DNA of 64,000 nt from Acidobacteriota bacterium (GTDB lineage: Bacteria; Acidobacteriota; Terriglobia; Acidiferrales; UBA7541). A program made the position numbers and the translations under genes. The notes under the pieces are model-generated. The model ran no database searches, was not told the DNA's origin, and saw only the letters and a program-made list of their open reading frames with translations. Positions within the stretch are counted from its first letter, which is position 1. Each line of letters starts with the position of its first letter. Positions 53,688 through 62,764 of the stretch are shown here, one piece after another. The DNA is taken from positions 331 through 64,330 of the forward strand of contig PMTV01000015.1 in assembly GCA_003167215.1 (NCBI GenBank), read 5' to 3'.

Positions 53688-54905
53688 ATGCCACCGATGG
53701 CGGTTGAACTCATGAACGAAACAGGTCCCACCCAGGCGAGCATCCTTATCGCGGATGACCAGCCAGATGTCCTCGAAGCTCTGCGCCTACTCCTAAAAGG
53801 ACATGGGTACGTGACCGAAGCGGTGACCTCGCCCGCAGCACTGATCGACGCCATTGCACGGCGAGAGTTCGATCTGGTCTTGATGGACTTGAATTACGCG
53901 CGCGATACGACGTCCGGGCGGGAAGGTTTGGACGTCCTTTCAAAATTGAAAGCTTCTGAAACCGCCCCTCCGATTGTGGTAATGACCGGATGGGCCACGG
54001 TGGGCCTGGCTGTGGAAGCCATGCAGCGAGGCGTCGGTGACTTCGTCGAAAAGCCGTGGGTGAACGCGCGTCTTCTGGAGATTCTGCAAAAACAAGTCGA
54101 CATTGGGCGCGAGCGGCGCACAGCGCGCCGCAGCGCAATGGAGCGCGATCGAACGCAGAGCGAAATTGCCTCCCGACTCGACCGGCAGGGGCGTGAAATT
54201 GAAGAAGCGCGCGCGATCCAACTCGGATTCCTACCCAAGGAAATTCCGCAGATTGCGGGTTACGAAATCGCGGGAGCCTGGCAGCCGGCGCGCATTGTAG
54301 GCGGGGATTACTACGATGTTTTTTCGTTTGAAGGAGATACGCTCGGGTTGTGCATCGCGGACGTGGCCGGAAAGGGAATGCCGGCGGCGCTGCTGATGTC
54401 GAACTTGCAGGCGGCGGTTCGCGGGCTTGCTTCACCTTCTTTATCTCCGGAAGTTCTGTGCGAGCGATTGAACTCGCTGATTTGCCGGAGTATCGCCAGC
54501 GACCGCTTCATCACTTTTTTCTACGCGCATCTCGACGGCGGGTCCAGGCAGTTGTGCTACGCGAATGCCGGGCACAATGCTCCCATCATCGCGCATCGTG
54601 ACGGTACACACGACCGTTTGGACGAAGGCGGCGGCGTGCTGGGTATTTTTCAGTCTCAGAGTTACGCCAAGGGCACCTACACGCTCTCGCCGGGGGACCT
54701 GGTACTGCTGTTCACTGATGGAGTGACGGAAGCTAGCAGCCCCGATGGCGAGGAATTCGGCGACGCACGCCTGATTCGGCTGCTCGAAGAAAACCGTGAA
54801 GCAACTGCGGAACAATTGCAGAAGAAGATTCTAGATACGGTGGGGTCATTCTGCGGTGGCAATTGGCAGGATGATGCAACTTTAATTGCAATTGCCGTGG
54901 AATAA
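53688..54905 (+). CDS. Response regulator with PP2C (RsbU/SpoIIE-type) phosphatase output
   Basis: This 405-residue protein has an N-terminal receiver domain (about 17-140): acidic pair in LIADDQPD, phospho-acceptor in LVLMDLNYARDTTSG, lysine in DFVEKPW. A helical linker (about 145-175) leads to a PP2C-type Ser/Thr phosphatase domain (about 190-405) with ARIVGGDYYDVF, IADVAGKGMPAALLMS, YANAGHNAP, FTDGVTEA and a final DDATLIAIAVE. Such proteins dephosphorylate anti-anti-sigma factors in partner-switching systems. Phosphorylation probably comes from the histidine kinase at the end of the block, since its receiver is close in sequence to the NtrC-type regulator's. Its ATG follows a ribosome site that may be hidden in a hairpin. 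No anti-sigma partner lies nearby. Confidence 0.92.
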   Translation: MPPMAVELMNETGPTQASILIADDQPDVLEALRLLLKGHGYVTEAVTSPAALIDAIARREFDLVLMDLNYARDTTSGREGLDVLSKLKASETAPPIVVMTGWATVGLAVEAMQRGVGDFVEKPWVNARLLEILQKQVDIGRERRTARRSAMERDRTQSEIASRLDRQGREIEEARAIQLGFLPKEIPQIAGYEIAGAWQPARIVGGDYYDVFSFEGDTLGLCIADVAGKGMPAALLMSNLQAAVRGLASPSLSPEVLCERLNSLICRSIASDRFITFFYAHLDGGSRQLCYANAGHNAPIIAHRDGTHDRLDEGGGVLGIFQSQSYAKGTYTLSPGDLVLLFTDGVTEASSPDGEEFGDARLIRLLEENREATAEQLQKKILDTVGSFCGGNWQDDATLIAIAVE

Positions 54906-54927
54906 CACTGCTGGGAGAAGAGCGCAG

Positions 54928-57366
54928 ATGGAAACTTTGCTCCAGGACCTGCGATACAGCTTCCGGGTATTGAGGAAATCGCCTAGCTTCGCGGCGATTG
55001 CGGTCCTCACGCTCGCACTTGGAATTGGCGCGAACAGCACAATTTTCAGCTGGATCAATTCTACCCTGCTCAATCCCATACCGGGAGTGCGGCACACATC
55101 TGATTTCGTTGTCATGACGGAGGGCGGGACCGCCAGAAGTCCTATTCCTTTCTCCTATCTCGACTACATGGATTTGCGCAACCGAACTCGCAGCTTTACC
55201 GGATTGATCGCTTACGACATCAACCCTATGAATCTCACCGGTACCGGGAAACCAGAGCGCGTTTGGGGCACGCTGGCTTCGGCGAATTACTTTGATGTGC
55301 TGGGCATCCATCCGATTTTAGGGCGTGGCTTTCTTCCGGTAGAGGACCAGAAGCCAGGAGGCGCGCCGGTAGTGGTGATCAGTTATCGGCTCTGGCAAAT
55401 TCGCTTCGGCGGGGATCCTTCCGTCATCGGCCGCACGTTGCGGATTGATCAGCATCCATTCACGATCATCGGCGTCGCGCCGGCTGTTTTTCAAGGAACA
55501 CAGACTGGCATGCGAACGGAACTTTGGGTTCCGTTGATGATGCAGCAGCAGATTGTTTCCGGCACTGACCGCCTTGCACTACGCAGCGAGACTTGGCTGA
55601 TGCTGCTGGGCCAGCTGGCGCCTGGTGTGACGCGCGGGCAGGCACAAGCGGAAATGGATCTGCTGATGAATCAGATCGTGGAGCAATTCCCCGATTCCCA
55701 TTTGGGCAACAATGCGGTGACGTTGTACCCGCTTTGGCGTGCTCCGTTCAGCGCGAATACTTATATGTATGTTCTCCTTCCGGTACTGATGGCTATCGCC
55801 GGCGTCGTGCTGCTGCTCGCCTGCGCAAATGTGGCGAATCTAATGCTGGTGCGGTCGGTTTCGCGACGGCGCGAGATTGCCATACGCCTTTCGATTGGCG
55901 CCAGCCGATGGCGGCTGGTCCGGCAGTTGCTCATCGAAAGTGTAGTTCTGTCTTCGGCTGGGGGCATCCTGGCGATGTTTATCACCGCCTGGACCACTGG
56001 AATGCTGGGACAATTCATTCCGCCTACCAATATTCCGATAGCGCTCGACTTTCAGGTGGACCGCGCTGTTTTTTTCGTTACGTTTGCGATCTCGATTCTT
56101 AGCGGTGTGATTTTCGGCATCCTGCCGGCTTTGCGCGCGTCGGACATGTCGCCGATAACGGTGCTGAAAGAAGACGCGGGAAGCGCTTCGGGCGGACTTC
56201 ATAGGGCGCGCTTATCCAGCGCCCTGGTCGTGACGCAGATTTCTCTTTCACTTTTCCTGCTGGTGAGCGCCGGACTTTTCATTCGGAGTTTCCGGCAAGC
56301 GCAGCGATTCAACGCGGGCTTCAACCCGGACCACGTGCTGCTCGCGTCCTACAGCTTGTTTCCCGCAGGATACACCGAGGCTCGCGGCTTGGAATTTCAT
56401 CGCCAGCTCTTGGCCAAGCTCGAAACATTGCCGGGCGTGCAATCGGTGGCCCTGGCCAGTTGGGTGCCGCTAGGGTACGTATCCAACTCGTTGCCGGCTT
56501 CTCCCGAGGGATATGTGCCGCAGCCGCACGAATCCATGGAAATCGCCGAAGCCACGGTGGGGCCAAATTATCTTCGGACGATGCAGATTCCGTTGATTGC
56601 CGGACGCGAGTTTACGGGGAACGATACGGGCACATCGCAGCCGGTCGCGATCGTCAATCAGAAGTTCGCGGATCGGTACTGGCCGCACCAGGAGCCGTTG
56701 GGCAAGCGGATATACGCATATGGCGTGTGGTTCACGGTGGTCGGTATCGCACACAATTCCAACTACTATTCCTTGAGCGAAATCCCGCAACCGTTTCTGT
56801 ATCTTCCGATTTTTCAGGATTACTACTCAACGACAATCATCCACGCGCGGGTTTTGGGCGACCCGCTGGCCTATACGGCGGCGGTGGAAAAGACGATTCA
56901 TACCCTGGACGCGGATCTGCCGGTCTACGATGAGTCCACTTTAAAGTTGCGCGTGCAGGTGGCGAGCACGGGGCAGCGGATCGCCGGCACTTTCGTGGGA
57001 GCTTTTGGTTTGCTCGCGCTGATTCTGGCGGCGGTAGGTATCTACGGAGTGATTGCCTATACCACGCGCCAGCGGTCGCATGAAATTGGGATACGCATGG
57101 CGCTGGGAGCGCAGCAAAGCGATGTTTTCCGGCTTGTGCTGGGTCAAGGCCTGCGAATGATCCTCGCCGGACTTGCGATTGGGCTCGCGCTGTCATTCGC
57201 GCTGACACGTTTTCTGCGCAACATTCTTTTCGGTGTAGGTGCGACCGATGCCCTCACGTTTGTAGGCGTCGCGATCCTGCTATGTGTGGTGGCGCTACTT
57301 GCGTGCTACATCCCCGCGCGGCGGGCCATGCGCGTGGATCCCATGGTGGCGTTGCGCTATGAATAA
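54928..57366 (+). CDS. ADOP-type ABC permease 5
   Basis: This 812-residue paralogue is separated from permeases 1-4 by the phosphatase gene and starts 22 bases after it, with GGGAGAAGAG upstream. The open frame begins at 54886, but the family start METLLQDLRYSFRVLRK is at 54928. The first helix contains SFAAIAVLTLALGIGANST. The periplasmic domain begins FSYLDYMDLRNRTRSFTGLI. FtsX units are at about 275-400 and 695-812, ending RRAMRVDPMVALRYE. The last ~39 bases of the gene differ from permease 4 by a single base, which suggests recent conversion between copies. It is followed after 21 bases by its own ATPase gene and is its likely partner. Confidence 0.93.
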   Translation: METLLQDLRYSFRVLRKSPSFAAIAVLTLALGIGANSTIFSWINSTLLNPIPGVRHTSDFVVMTEGGTARSPIPFSYLDYMDLRNRTRSFTGLIAYDINPMNLTGTGKPERVWGTLASANYFDVLGIHPILGRGFLPVEDQKPGGAPVVVISYRLWQIRFGGDPSVIGRTLRIDQHPFTIIGVAPAVFQGTQTGMRTELWVPLMMQQQIVSGTDRLALRSETWLMLLGQLAPGVTRGQAQAEMDLLMNQIVEQFPDSHLGNNAVTLYPLWRAPFSANTYMYVLLPVLMAIAGVVLLLACANVANLMLVRSVSRRREIAIRLSIGASRWRLVRQLLIESVVLSSAGGILAMFITAWTTGMLGQFIPPTNIPIALDFQVDRAVFFVTFAISILSGVIFGILPALRASDMSPITVLKEDAGSASGGLHRARLSSALVVTQISLSLFLLVSAGLFIRSFRQAQRFNAGFNPDHVLLASYSLFPAGYTEARGLEFHRQLLAKLETLPGVQSVALASWVPLGYVSNSLPASPEGYVPQPHESMEIAEATVGPNYLRTMQIPLIAGREFTGNDTGTSQPVAIVNQKFADRYWPHQEPLGKRIYAYGVWFTVVGIAHNSNYYSLSEIPQPFLYLPIFQDYYSTTIIHARVLGDPLAYTAAVEKTIHTLDADLPVYDESTLKLRVQVASTGQRIAGTFVGAFGLLALILAAVGIYGVIAYTTRQRSHEIGIRMALGAQQSDVFRLVLGQGLRMILAGLAIGLALSFALTRFLRNILFGVGATDALTFVGVAILLCVVALLACYIPARRAMRVDPMVALRYE

Positions 57367-57387
57367 CCTCACAAGGAGTGAGCAATA

Positions 57388-58074
57388 GTGATCAAACTCA
57401 GAGACGTCGAAAAGGTTTACGAATCGGGCGCCGGAAAAACCTGGGTGCTGCGCCGGATCAATTTGGACATCGCCGACGGCGATTTCATTACCATCATGGG
57501 CCCTTCGGGCGCGGGAAAGTCCACGCTGATGGGAATTATCGGGATGCTAGACGGCGCATGGAAGGGCGAGTATCACCTGCTCGAAAATGCCGTGCATAAG
57601 CTCGATAACCGACGCCGCGTGGAGCTGCACAAGAAATATATCGGGTTTGTATTTCAGCAATATCACCTGCTCGATAACCTTACCGTGGCCGAGAATCTCG
57701 ACTTGCCGCTCTCCTATCGCGATATCAAGAAAACGGAGCGCGAAGGAATGGTGGCGGACATCCTCGACCGGTTCCAGATCGTGGGCAAGAAAGCTCTCTT
57801 TCCGAACCAATTGTCTGGTGGCCAGCAACAGCTTGTGGCTGTAGCGCGCGCCGTAATCGGCAAGCCGAAATTGATCCTGGCGGACGAGCCCACCGGCAGC
57901 CTGCATTCGAGCCAGGGAAAAATGATCATGGATTTGCTGAAGAAGCTAAATCAAGACGGCACCACGATCATCCAGGTGACGCATAACGATGCCTGGGCGG
58001 CGTACGGCAACCGCATCATTCAATTGGCCGACGGCTGGATCGTGGATGGCGCATCAAAAGCCGGCGGGGTGTGA
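57388..58074 (+). CDS. ABC transporter ATPase with altered D-loop
   Basis: This 228-residue MacB/LolD-type ATPase has Walker [13 protein letters not shown]-loop [12 protein letters not shown] and Walker [13 protein letters not shown]. The H-loop histidine is present ([12 protein letters not shown]). Two positions depart from the norm. The D-loop aspartate of the usual GNLDS is His here (GSLHSS), and the signature reads [14 protein letters not shown] with Leu in place of the usual Arg. The D-loop Asp couples the two ATP sites, so hydrolysis may be slow or asymmetric. It starts at GTG 57388 after AAGGAG, 21 bases behind permease 5. Confidence 0.92.
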   Translation: MIKLRDVEKVYESGAGKTWVLRRINLDIADGDFITIMGPSGAGKSTLMGIIGMLDGAWKGEYHLLENAVHKLDNRRRVELHKKYIGFVFQQYHLLDNLTVAENLDLPLSYRDIKKTEREGMVADILDRFQIVGKKALFPNQLSGGQQQLVAVARAVIGKPKLILADEPTGSLHSSQGKMIMDLLKKLNQDGTTIIQVTHNDAWAAYGNRIIQLADGWIVDGASKAGGV

Positions 58075-58173
58075 TTCGAATGAGGGAAATTACGAGAAAG
58101 CGAAAGTGAACTATCAGCTGGATCCGGACGGAACGAAGAGAACGTCAAAATTCAGGGAGATAGCGTTCGCAAA

Positions 58174-59544
58174 ATGATGCCCCCACATACAGCGCGCACA
58201 CGAATACTTGTTGCCGACGATCAGCCCGACATTCGCGAAGCGCTGCGCTTATTATTGAAAGGCCAGGGATTCGAGACGGAAACGGTGGCATCGCCCGCGG
58301 CGGTGTTAGCAGCGCTCGAAGCGCGCGAGTTTAACGCGCTCTTGATGGATCTGAACTACGCGCGCGATACCACCTCCGGCCAGGAAGGACTCGATCTGCT
58401 ATCGAATATTCGCGCAAAAGACAGCACGCTGCCCATCATCGTAATGACAGCGTGGGGAAGCCTGGAACTTGCGGTGGAAGCCATGCGCCGCGGCGCGAAG
58501 GACTTCATACAGAAACCGTGGGAAAACGCGCGGCTGCTTGCAATCCTGAAGACCCAGATCGAGCTTTCGCAGGCGCTGCGCAAGAGCCAACGGCTGGAAG
58601 CCGAGAACCGGTTGTTGCGTGCCGATGGGCGCCCTGTGATGATCGCTGAATCAGCTGCCATGCGTCCGGTGATGGATTTAATCGCGCGCGTCGGCCCGTC
58701 AGACGCAAACGTGCTGATCACCGGCGACCACGGGACCGGCAAGGAAGTGGTTGCGCGCACTCTGTACGCTCTTTCTCCGCGGTCGGGCCGGCCGCTCGTA
58801 ACCGTGAACGCCGGGGGATTGCCGGAAGGGGTTTTCGAGAGCGAGCTGTTCGGCCATGTGAAAGGCGCGTTTACGGACGCGAAATCGGATCGCGTGGGAC
58901 GGTTCGAGCTGGCCGATGGGGGCACGCTTTTCCTGGATGAAATTGCGAACGTGCCGATGAACTTGCAGGCCAAGCTTTTGCGCGCTCTTGAAACTGGCGA
59001 GCTCGAACGTGTAGGATCTTCGACCACACGGCGCGTGGACGTGCGGATTATTTCAGCTACGAATGCCGACGTGCAGACCGAGGTTTCCGGCGGCCGATTC
59101 CGCGAAGATTTGCTCTTTCGCCTGAACACGATTGAAATTCATCTGCCTCCGTTGCACGAGCGCAAAGAGGACATTTCAATTCTTGCGCACCATTTCCTGC
59201 GGCAGTCGGCGCAACGCTATCGCAAACAACTCGAAGGCTTCGAGCCCGTGGCGCTGCAGGTTCTGCTCGACCACCCGTGGCCGGGAAATATTCGCGAACT
59301 GGATCACTCCATCGAGCGCGCTGTCCTGCTAGCGGAAGGTCCGCAGGTTCGCGCGGGAGATTTGGGGCTTCGCCCCGCGCGCGAGGCATCTTTGCGGCTG
59401 GATGAAATGAGCATCGAGGATGTCGAGCGCGTTTTGATCCAAAAAGCTCTGGCGCGGTTTGGCGGCAATGTAAGCCACGCGAGCAAAGCGCTCGGACTAA
59501 GCCGCAGCGCGCTTTACCGGCGCCTGCAAAAATACAGCCTGTGA
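58174..59544 (+). CDS. NtrC-type sigma54-dependent response regulator
   Basis: This 456-residue protein has a receiver domain (about 8-130; LVADDQPD, LLMDLNYARDTTSG, DFIQKPW), an AAA+ sigma54-activation domain (about 155-385) and a C-terminal Fis-type helix-turn-helix (about 415-456, NVSHASKALGLSRSALYRRL). The AAA+ part has Walker A ITGDHGTGKEVV (His replaces the usual Ser of GESGTGKE), the sigma54-contact loop GAFTDA instead of GAFTGA, and Walker B GTLFLDEIANVP. It should activate sigma54 promoters upon phosphorylation. The stop overlaps the histidine kinase start. It probably controls the exporter genes before it, but no clear -24/-12 element was found there. Confidence 0.94.
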   Translation: MMPPHTARTRILVADDQPDIREALRLLLKGQGFETETVASPAAVLAALEAREFNALLMDLNYARDTTSGQEGLDLLSNIRAKDSTLPIIVMTAWGSLELAVEAMRRGAKDFIQKPWENARLLAILKTQIELSQALRKSQRLEAENRLLRADGRPVMIAESAAMRPVMDLIARVGPSDANVLITGDHGTGKEVVARTLYALSPRSGRPLVTVNAGGLPEGVFESELFGHVKGAFTDAKSDRVGRFELADGGTLFLDEIANVPMNLQAKLLRALETGELERVGSSTTRRVDVRIISATNADVQTEVSGGRFREDLLFRLNTIEIHLPPLHERKEDISILAHHFLRQSAQRYRKQLEGFEPVALQVLLDHPWPGNIRELDHSIERAVLLAEGPQVRAGDLGLRPAREASLRLDEMSIEDVERVLIQKALARFGGNVSHASKALGLSRSALYRRLQKYSL

Positions 59545-60869
59545 AACCGCTGCTCTATGAACGCCGAATTTTGCTTCTGGCCTTGGCCGCCGGACTCGGA
59601 AGCACAATCGCTGCGTTAATCCTGCTTTGGATCGGACCCTACTCTTCAAAGCTCCAGTGGACACTCACCGTAATCATGGTAATTGCGTGGCTGAGCTTCG
59701 CATTCTCGGCCCAAAGTCGCGTGGTCTTTCCGCTGCGCACGCTTTCGAATCTCCTGGCCGCTCTTCGCGAAGGTGATTTCTCCATACGAGCGCGCGGCGC
59801 CAACCGCGAAGATGCATTGGGCGAGGTTTTGCGCGAGGTAAATGCCTTGGGGGAGACTCTGCGGCAGCAGAGACTGGGCGCTTTGGAAGCTACTACGCTC
59901 CTTCGCAAGGTAATGGAAGAAATTGATGTCGCGGTTTTTGCATTCGATGGAGCCGGCCGCCTCCGTCTCGTAAATCGCGCCGGCGAGCGAATCTTGAATC
60001 AAGCGCAGGCACGCCTTCTTGGACTGACTGCAGCAGAACTCGGTCTTTTGGAATGTCTGGAGGGAGAAACACCGAAAATATCGCAGATCGCGTTTCCCGG
60101 AAAATCGGGGCGCTGGGAGATTCATCGCGGCAATTTTCGCGAAGCGGGGCTGGCTCATCAATTGCTCGTGATCACGGATTTGAGCCGCGCTTTGCGCGAA
60201 GAAGAACGTCAAGCATGGCAGCGATTGATTCGTGTGTTAGGACACGAACTGAATAATTCACTGGCTCCCATCAAATCAGTGGCTGAAAATTTGGGAAGCA
60301 TGCTTCATCGCAAGGAGCGCGCGCCGGACTGGCAGGAAGACATGCGCAGCGGCCTGAATATAATTGCCGCGCGCACCGACGGTCTTGCGCGGTTCATGAG
60401 TGCTTATGCGCGACTCGCCAAGTTGCCGCCCCCGGTCTTACAGCCCGTGGATGTAGGCGTGTGGATCCGGCGGGTAGTGGGGCTGGAACCGCGGCTTTCC
60501 GTGCAGATCGAGGCCGGCCCGCAGACCAGCATTCAGGCGGACCCGGACCAATTGGAGCAATTACTTATCAATCTTCTGCACAATGCCGTGGATGCAGCTC
60601 TGGAAACCGGTGGCGGCGTAAAGGTCGGCTGGGAACGTGAGAATGGATCGGTAAAAGTTTGGGTTCAGGACGATGGCCCAGGCATTCCAAACCCCGCAAA
60701 TCTTTTCGTCCCGTTTTTTACCACCAAGCAAGGCGGTTCGGGAATTGGTCTGGTGCTAAGCCGGCAGATCGCGGAAGCGCACGGCGGATCGCTCACACTT
60801 GAAAATCGCGAAGCGCGCCGGGGCTGCGAAGCGCGGCTGCAACTGCCTCTCAATAATGAGCTGCTTTGA
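59541..60869 (+). CDS. NtrY-like sensor histidine kinase
   Basis: This 442-residue inner-membrane kinase has two N-terminal membrane helices (about 8-32 and 37-56) with almost no periplasmic loop. A HAMP-like segment (about 62-110), a PAS-like region (about 125-215) and the catalytic core follow. The H-box is RVLGHELNNSLAPIKS (His about 236), the N-box is NLLHNAVDAAL, and the G-boxes are DDGPGIPN and GSGIGLVLSRQ, with PFFTTK between. The small loop implies sensing within the membrane or cytoplasm, for example via an exporter subunit. The start is GTG overlapping the regulator's TGA (GTGA), so the pair is coupled. It probably phosphorylates both receivers in the block. Confidence 0.93.
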   Translation: MKPLLYERRILLLALAAGLGSTIAALILLWIGPYSSKLQWTLTVIMVIAWLSFAFSAQSRVVFPLRTLSNLLAALREGDFSIRARGANREDALGEVLREVNALGETLRQQRLGALEATTLLRKVMEEIDVAVFAFDGAGRLRLVNRAGERILNQAQARLLGLTAAELGLLECLEGETPKISQIAFPGKSGRWEIHRGNFREAGLAHQLLVITDLSRALREEERQAWQRLIRVLGHELNNSLAPIKSVAENLGSMLHRKERAPDWQEDMRSGLNIIAARTDGLARFMSAYARLAKLPPPVLQPVDVGVWIRRVVGLEPRLSVQIEAGPQTSIQADPDQLEQLLINLLHNAVDAALETGGGVKVGWERENGSVKVWVQDDGPGIPNPANLFVPFFTTKQGGSGIGLVLSRQIAEAHGGSLTLENREARRGCEARLQLPLNNELL

Positions 60870-60954
60870 ATTCGGTGCTTTTCCGCGCGCCATCTCCTCG
60901 AACACTTTTATCCCGCTAAAGGTAACAGGCGGAGTCTCGGGGCGGACGCAAAAA

Positions 60955-60987
60955 AAAACGGCGACTGGGTGTACCAGCCGCCGTTTT
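60955..60987. terminator. Bidirectional intrinsic terminator
   Basis: AAAACGGCG(A)CTGG pairs with CCAG(C)CGCCGTTTT around a 5-base loop. Flanking A and T runs serve both the histidine kinase gene (plus) and the pseudo-M48 gene (minus), which converge here. Confidence 0.8.
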
Positions 60988-61004
60988 GATCAAAAGCAAT
61001 AAAA

Positions 61005-62750
61005 TTATTGTTGTTGCGGCTGTTGTTGTGGTTGTTGCATGTCTTTTTTAGCTAAATCGGCCTTCGTAGGTTCCGCGGATATCCCGCTGCCCGGTCTTTG
61101 ATAGCGCGTCAGGTAAGGCATGAATGGCGTGATTTCAAAAGGCATTTTTTCGCGGGCCGAAAGCAGTGGCAACGCTTTTGCTTTGAGTAACTCCACGTGA
61201 TCGCTCCACGGATCGAGCTTCAGGCGCGCGCCGATCGGCAGAGCAGCGATCTGGTCGAGTTTCGCGGGTTCCAGGTTCGGCGCCGAACTGATCAATTGAT
61301 CCGCGAGATAGATGCGGTTCCCCAGGTGCGGATTGATCAGAACCGGAAGCGTCTTGGAATCGGCATCGAGCTGCTTGAGAAAGAGTCCAGCGCTTGCCAG
61401 TTTATCTTTGTACGGCGAATTCTTTAGAAGCTCCACAGCCTTCTGGCTGTCCTGTTGAATTTGCGCCGGACTGTCCTTGAAACTGAAATGTCCCAACGCT
61501 TCGGTAGCCGTCACGGTAGTTGTGTCGTTGAAGCCCCACTGGTCGGTGGATGGTTTGGTCAAGATGATGTCGGCCAATTCCTGCGCCAGCATGGTGGCCA
61601 GGCTGGCCTCATCAGGCAAAACGTCGATCAATCCGCGGCTCAGAACGATGGTGTGGCCGATCGAAAACATCTCCAGCGTGCCGGTGAGCATTACGCGGCA
61701 ACGAACGTCAGGCTGAATGTCCAGGTTGTTCGTCACTTCGATATTATTGACCACGGTTTCGAGAACTTTATCCACTTCACCTGGAGGCGCTACCAAACCG
61801 GTTCGTTGCAGCCGGTCCACCACATTGATTTCAGCCTGATGCTGCCATTCGCGCTGCGCTTCAATGGGGGAACGATCCGTGGAGGCGGCCTGGTCCTGAA
61901 TCGCATTTGGCGATTCAATAGTCAGCTCACTGAATTCTTCCTGGCGGCCCACGTTTTTCAAGTTGTAGCCCCACAGGCGGGTCTGCGACTTGAAGCGAAC
62001 GTGATTGCCCATAAAATCTTTAAGGTCCGACTCCTGGCTGAAGATGTAAGCGGGCAGCCAGAGCCCCGGTTGCACGTTCAATCGCCAGCTATCGAAGTGA
62101 AGATTAAATCCGTTAATTCCCGCCACCGGCGTGTATACGCCGTTAAATCGCACGATTGCGTAGCCCTGATCTTCCGCCCAGATACGCCCCTTGAAACGCC
62201 CCTTTCCGGACTTGGGCAGCGGCGTGACGTCGAAGACTACGCAACGAACTTCGCCCAGAAACTCGCGGTGAACGTAATCGAACTGGTAGTGCTGGCGGTC
62301 GAATCCGTTCGTATCGATGTAAATCATCTGCAGAAACCCGTCGGGAATGTAGGAAGAACTGAACATGTCGCCGAGATGAGCAATCGGATTAAAGGCCTGG
62401 AGTTTGCCCTTCTTGCCATTCAGCATCGAGTTATCCACGACGCCCTTCGAAAGGTCGGCCTGTCCCAGGAAATAGTGGTCTTTCACCGGAACCGCGCCCA
62501 TGTCCTTGTCAGGTTTCATGTCCTGAATATAGGTTTCAATTACGGGATTGAAACGCCGGATGGTTGCGATCTCTTCATGCTCCCGCGCGATTACGCGATC
62601 GATCGCCTGATCGACGGTAGTCGCGGGCCCGGCCGTGGCCCCGGCCTGCGGCTGGGTTTGATCGGCTGTCTGCGGCGCCTGTGCCGATGCCACGCCGGTC
62701 AGGCCGGCAGCCAGCAATACGGTAAGACAGAAACTTTTCCACGTCTCCAT
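61005..62750 (-). CDS. Exported protein with degenerate M48-type peptidase domain
   Basis: This 581-residue protein has a signal peptide (METWKSFCLTVLLAAGLTGVASA). An N-terminal domain (about 60-270) resembles lipoprotein-sorting LolA-like folds, with FDVTPLPKSGKGRFKGRIWA, DQGYAIVRFNG and NVQPGLWLPAYIF. Residues about 325-440 follow the pattern of M48 zinc peptidases: IGHTIVLSRGLIDVLPDEAS leads into LATMLAQELADIIL. The HExxH motif is replaced by QELAD, and the downstream acidic ligand is also not evident, so it should not bind zinc or cleave. The C-terminus is Gln/Pro-rich. The start is ATG 62750 (GGGGGAACGGCT upstream), 14 bases after the TonB-like gene, so they form an operon. A binding or scaffold role is inference. 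Confidence 0.75.
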   Translation of the reverse strand: METWKSFCLTVLLAAGLTGVASAQAPQTADQTQPQAGATAGPATTVDQAIDRVIAREHEEIATIRRFNPVIETYIQDMKPDKDMGAVPVKDHYFLGQADLSKGVVDNSMLNGKKGKLQAFNPIAHLGDMFSSSYIPDGFLQMIYIDTNGFDRQHYQFDYVHREFLGEVRCVVFDVTPLPKSGKGRFKGRIWAEDQGYAIVRFNGVYTPVAGINGFNLHFDSWRLNVQPGLWLPAYIFSQESDLKDFMGNHVRFKSQTRLWGYNLKNVGRQEEFSELTIESPNAIQDQAASTDRSPIEAQREWQHQAEINVVDRLQRTGLVAPPGEVDKVLETVVNNIEVTNNLDIQPDVRCRVMLTGTLEMFSIGHTIVLSRGLIDVLPDEASLATMLAQELADIILTKPSTDQWGFNDTTTVTATEALGHFSFKDSPAQIQQDSQKAVELLKNSPYKDKLASAGLFLKQLDADSKTLPVLINPHLGNRIYLADQLISSAPNLEPAKLDQIAALPIGARLKLDPWSDHVELLKAKALPLLSAREKMPFEITPFMPYLTRYQRPGSGISAEPTKADLAKKDMQQPQQQPQQQ

Positions 62751-62764
62751 AGCCGTTCCCCCTA

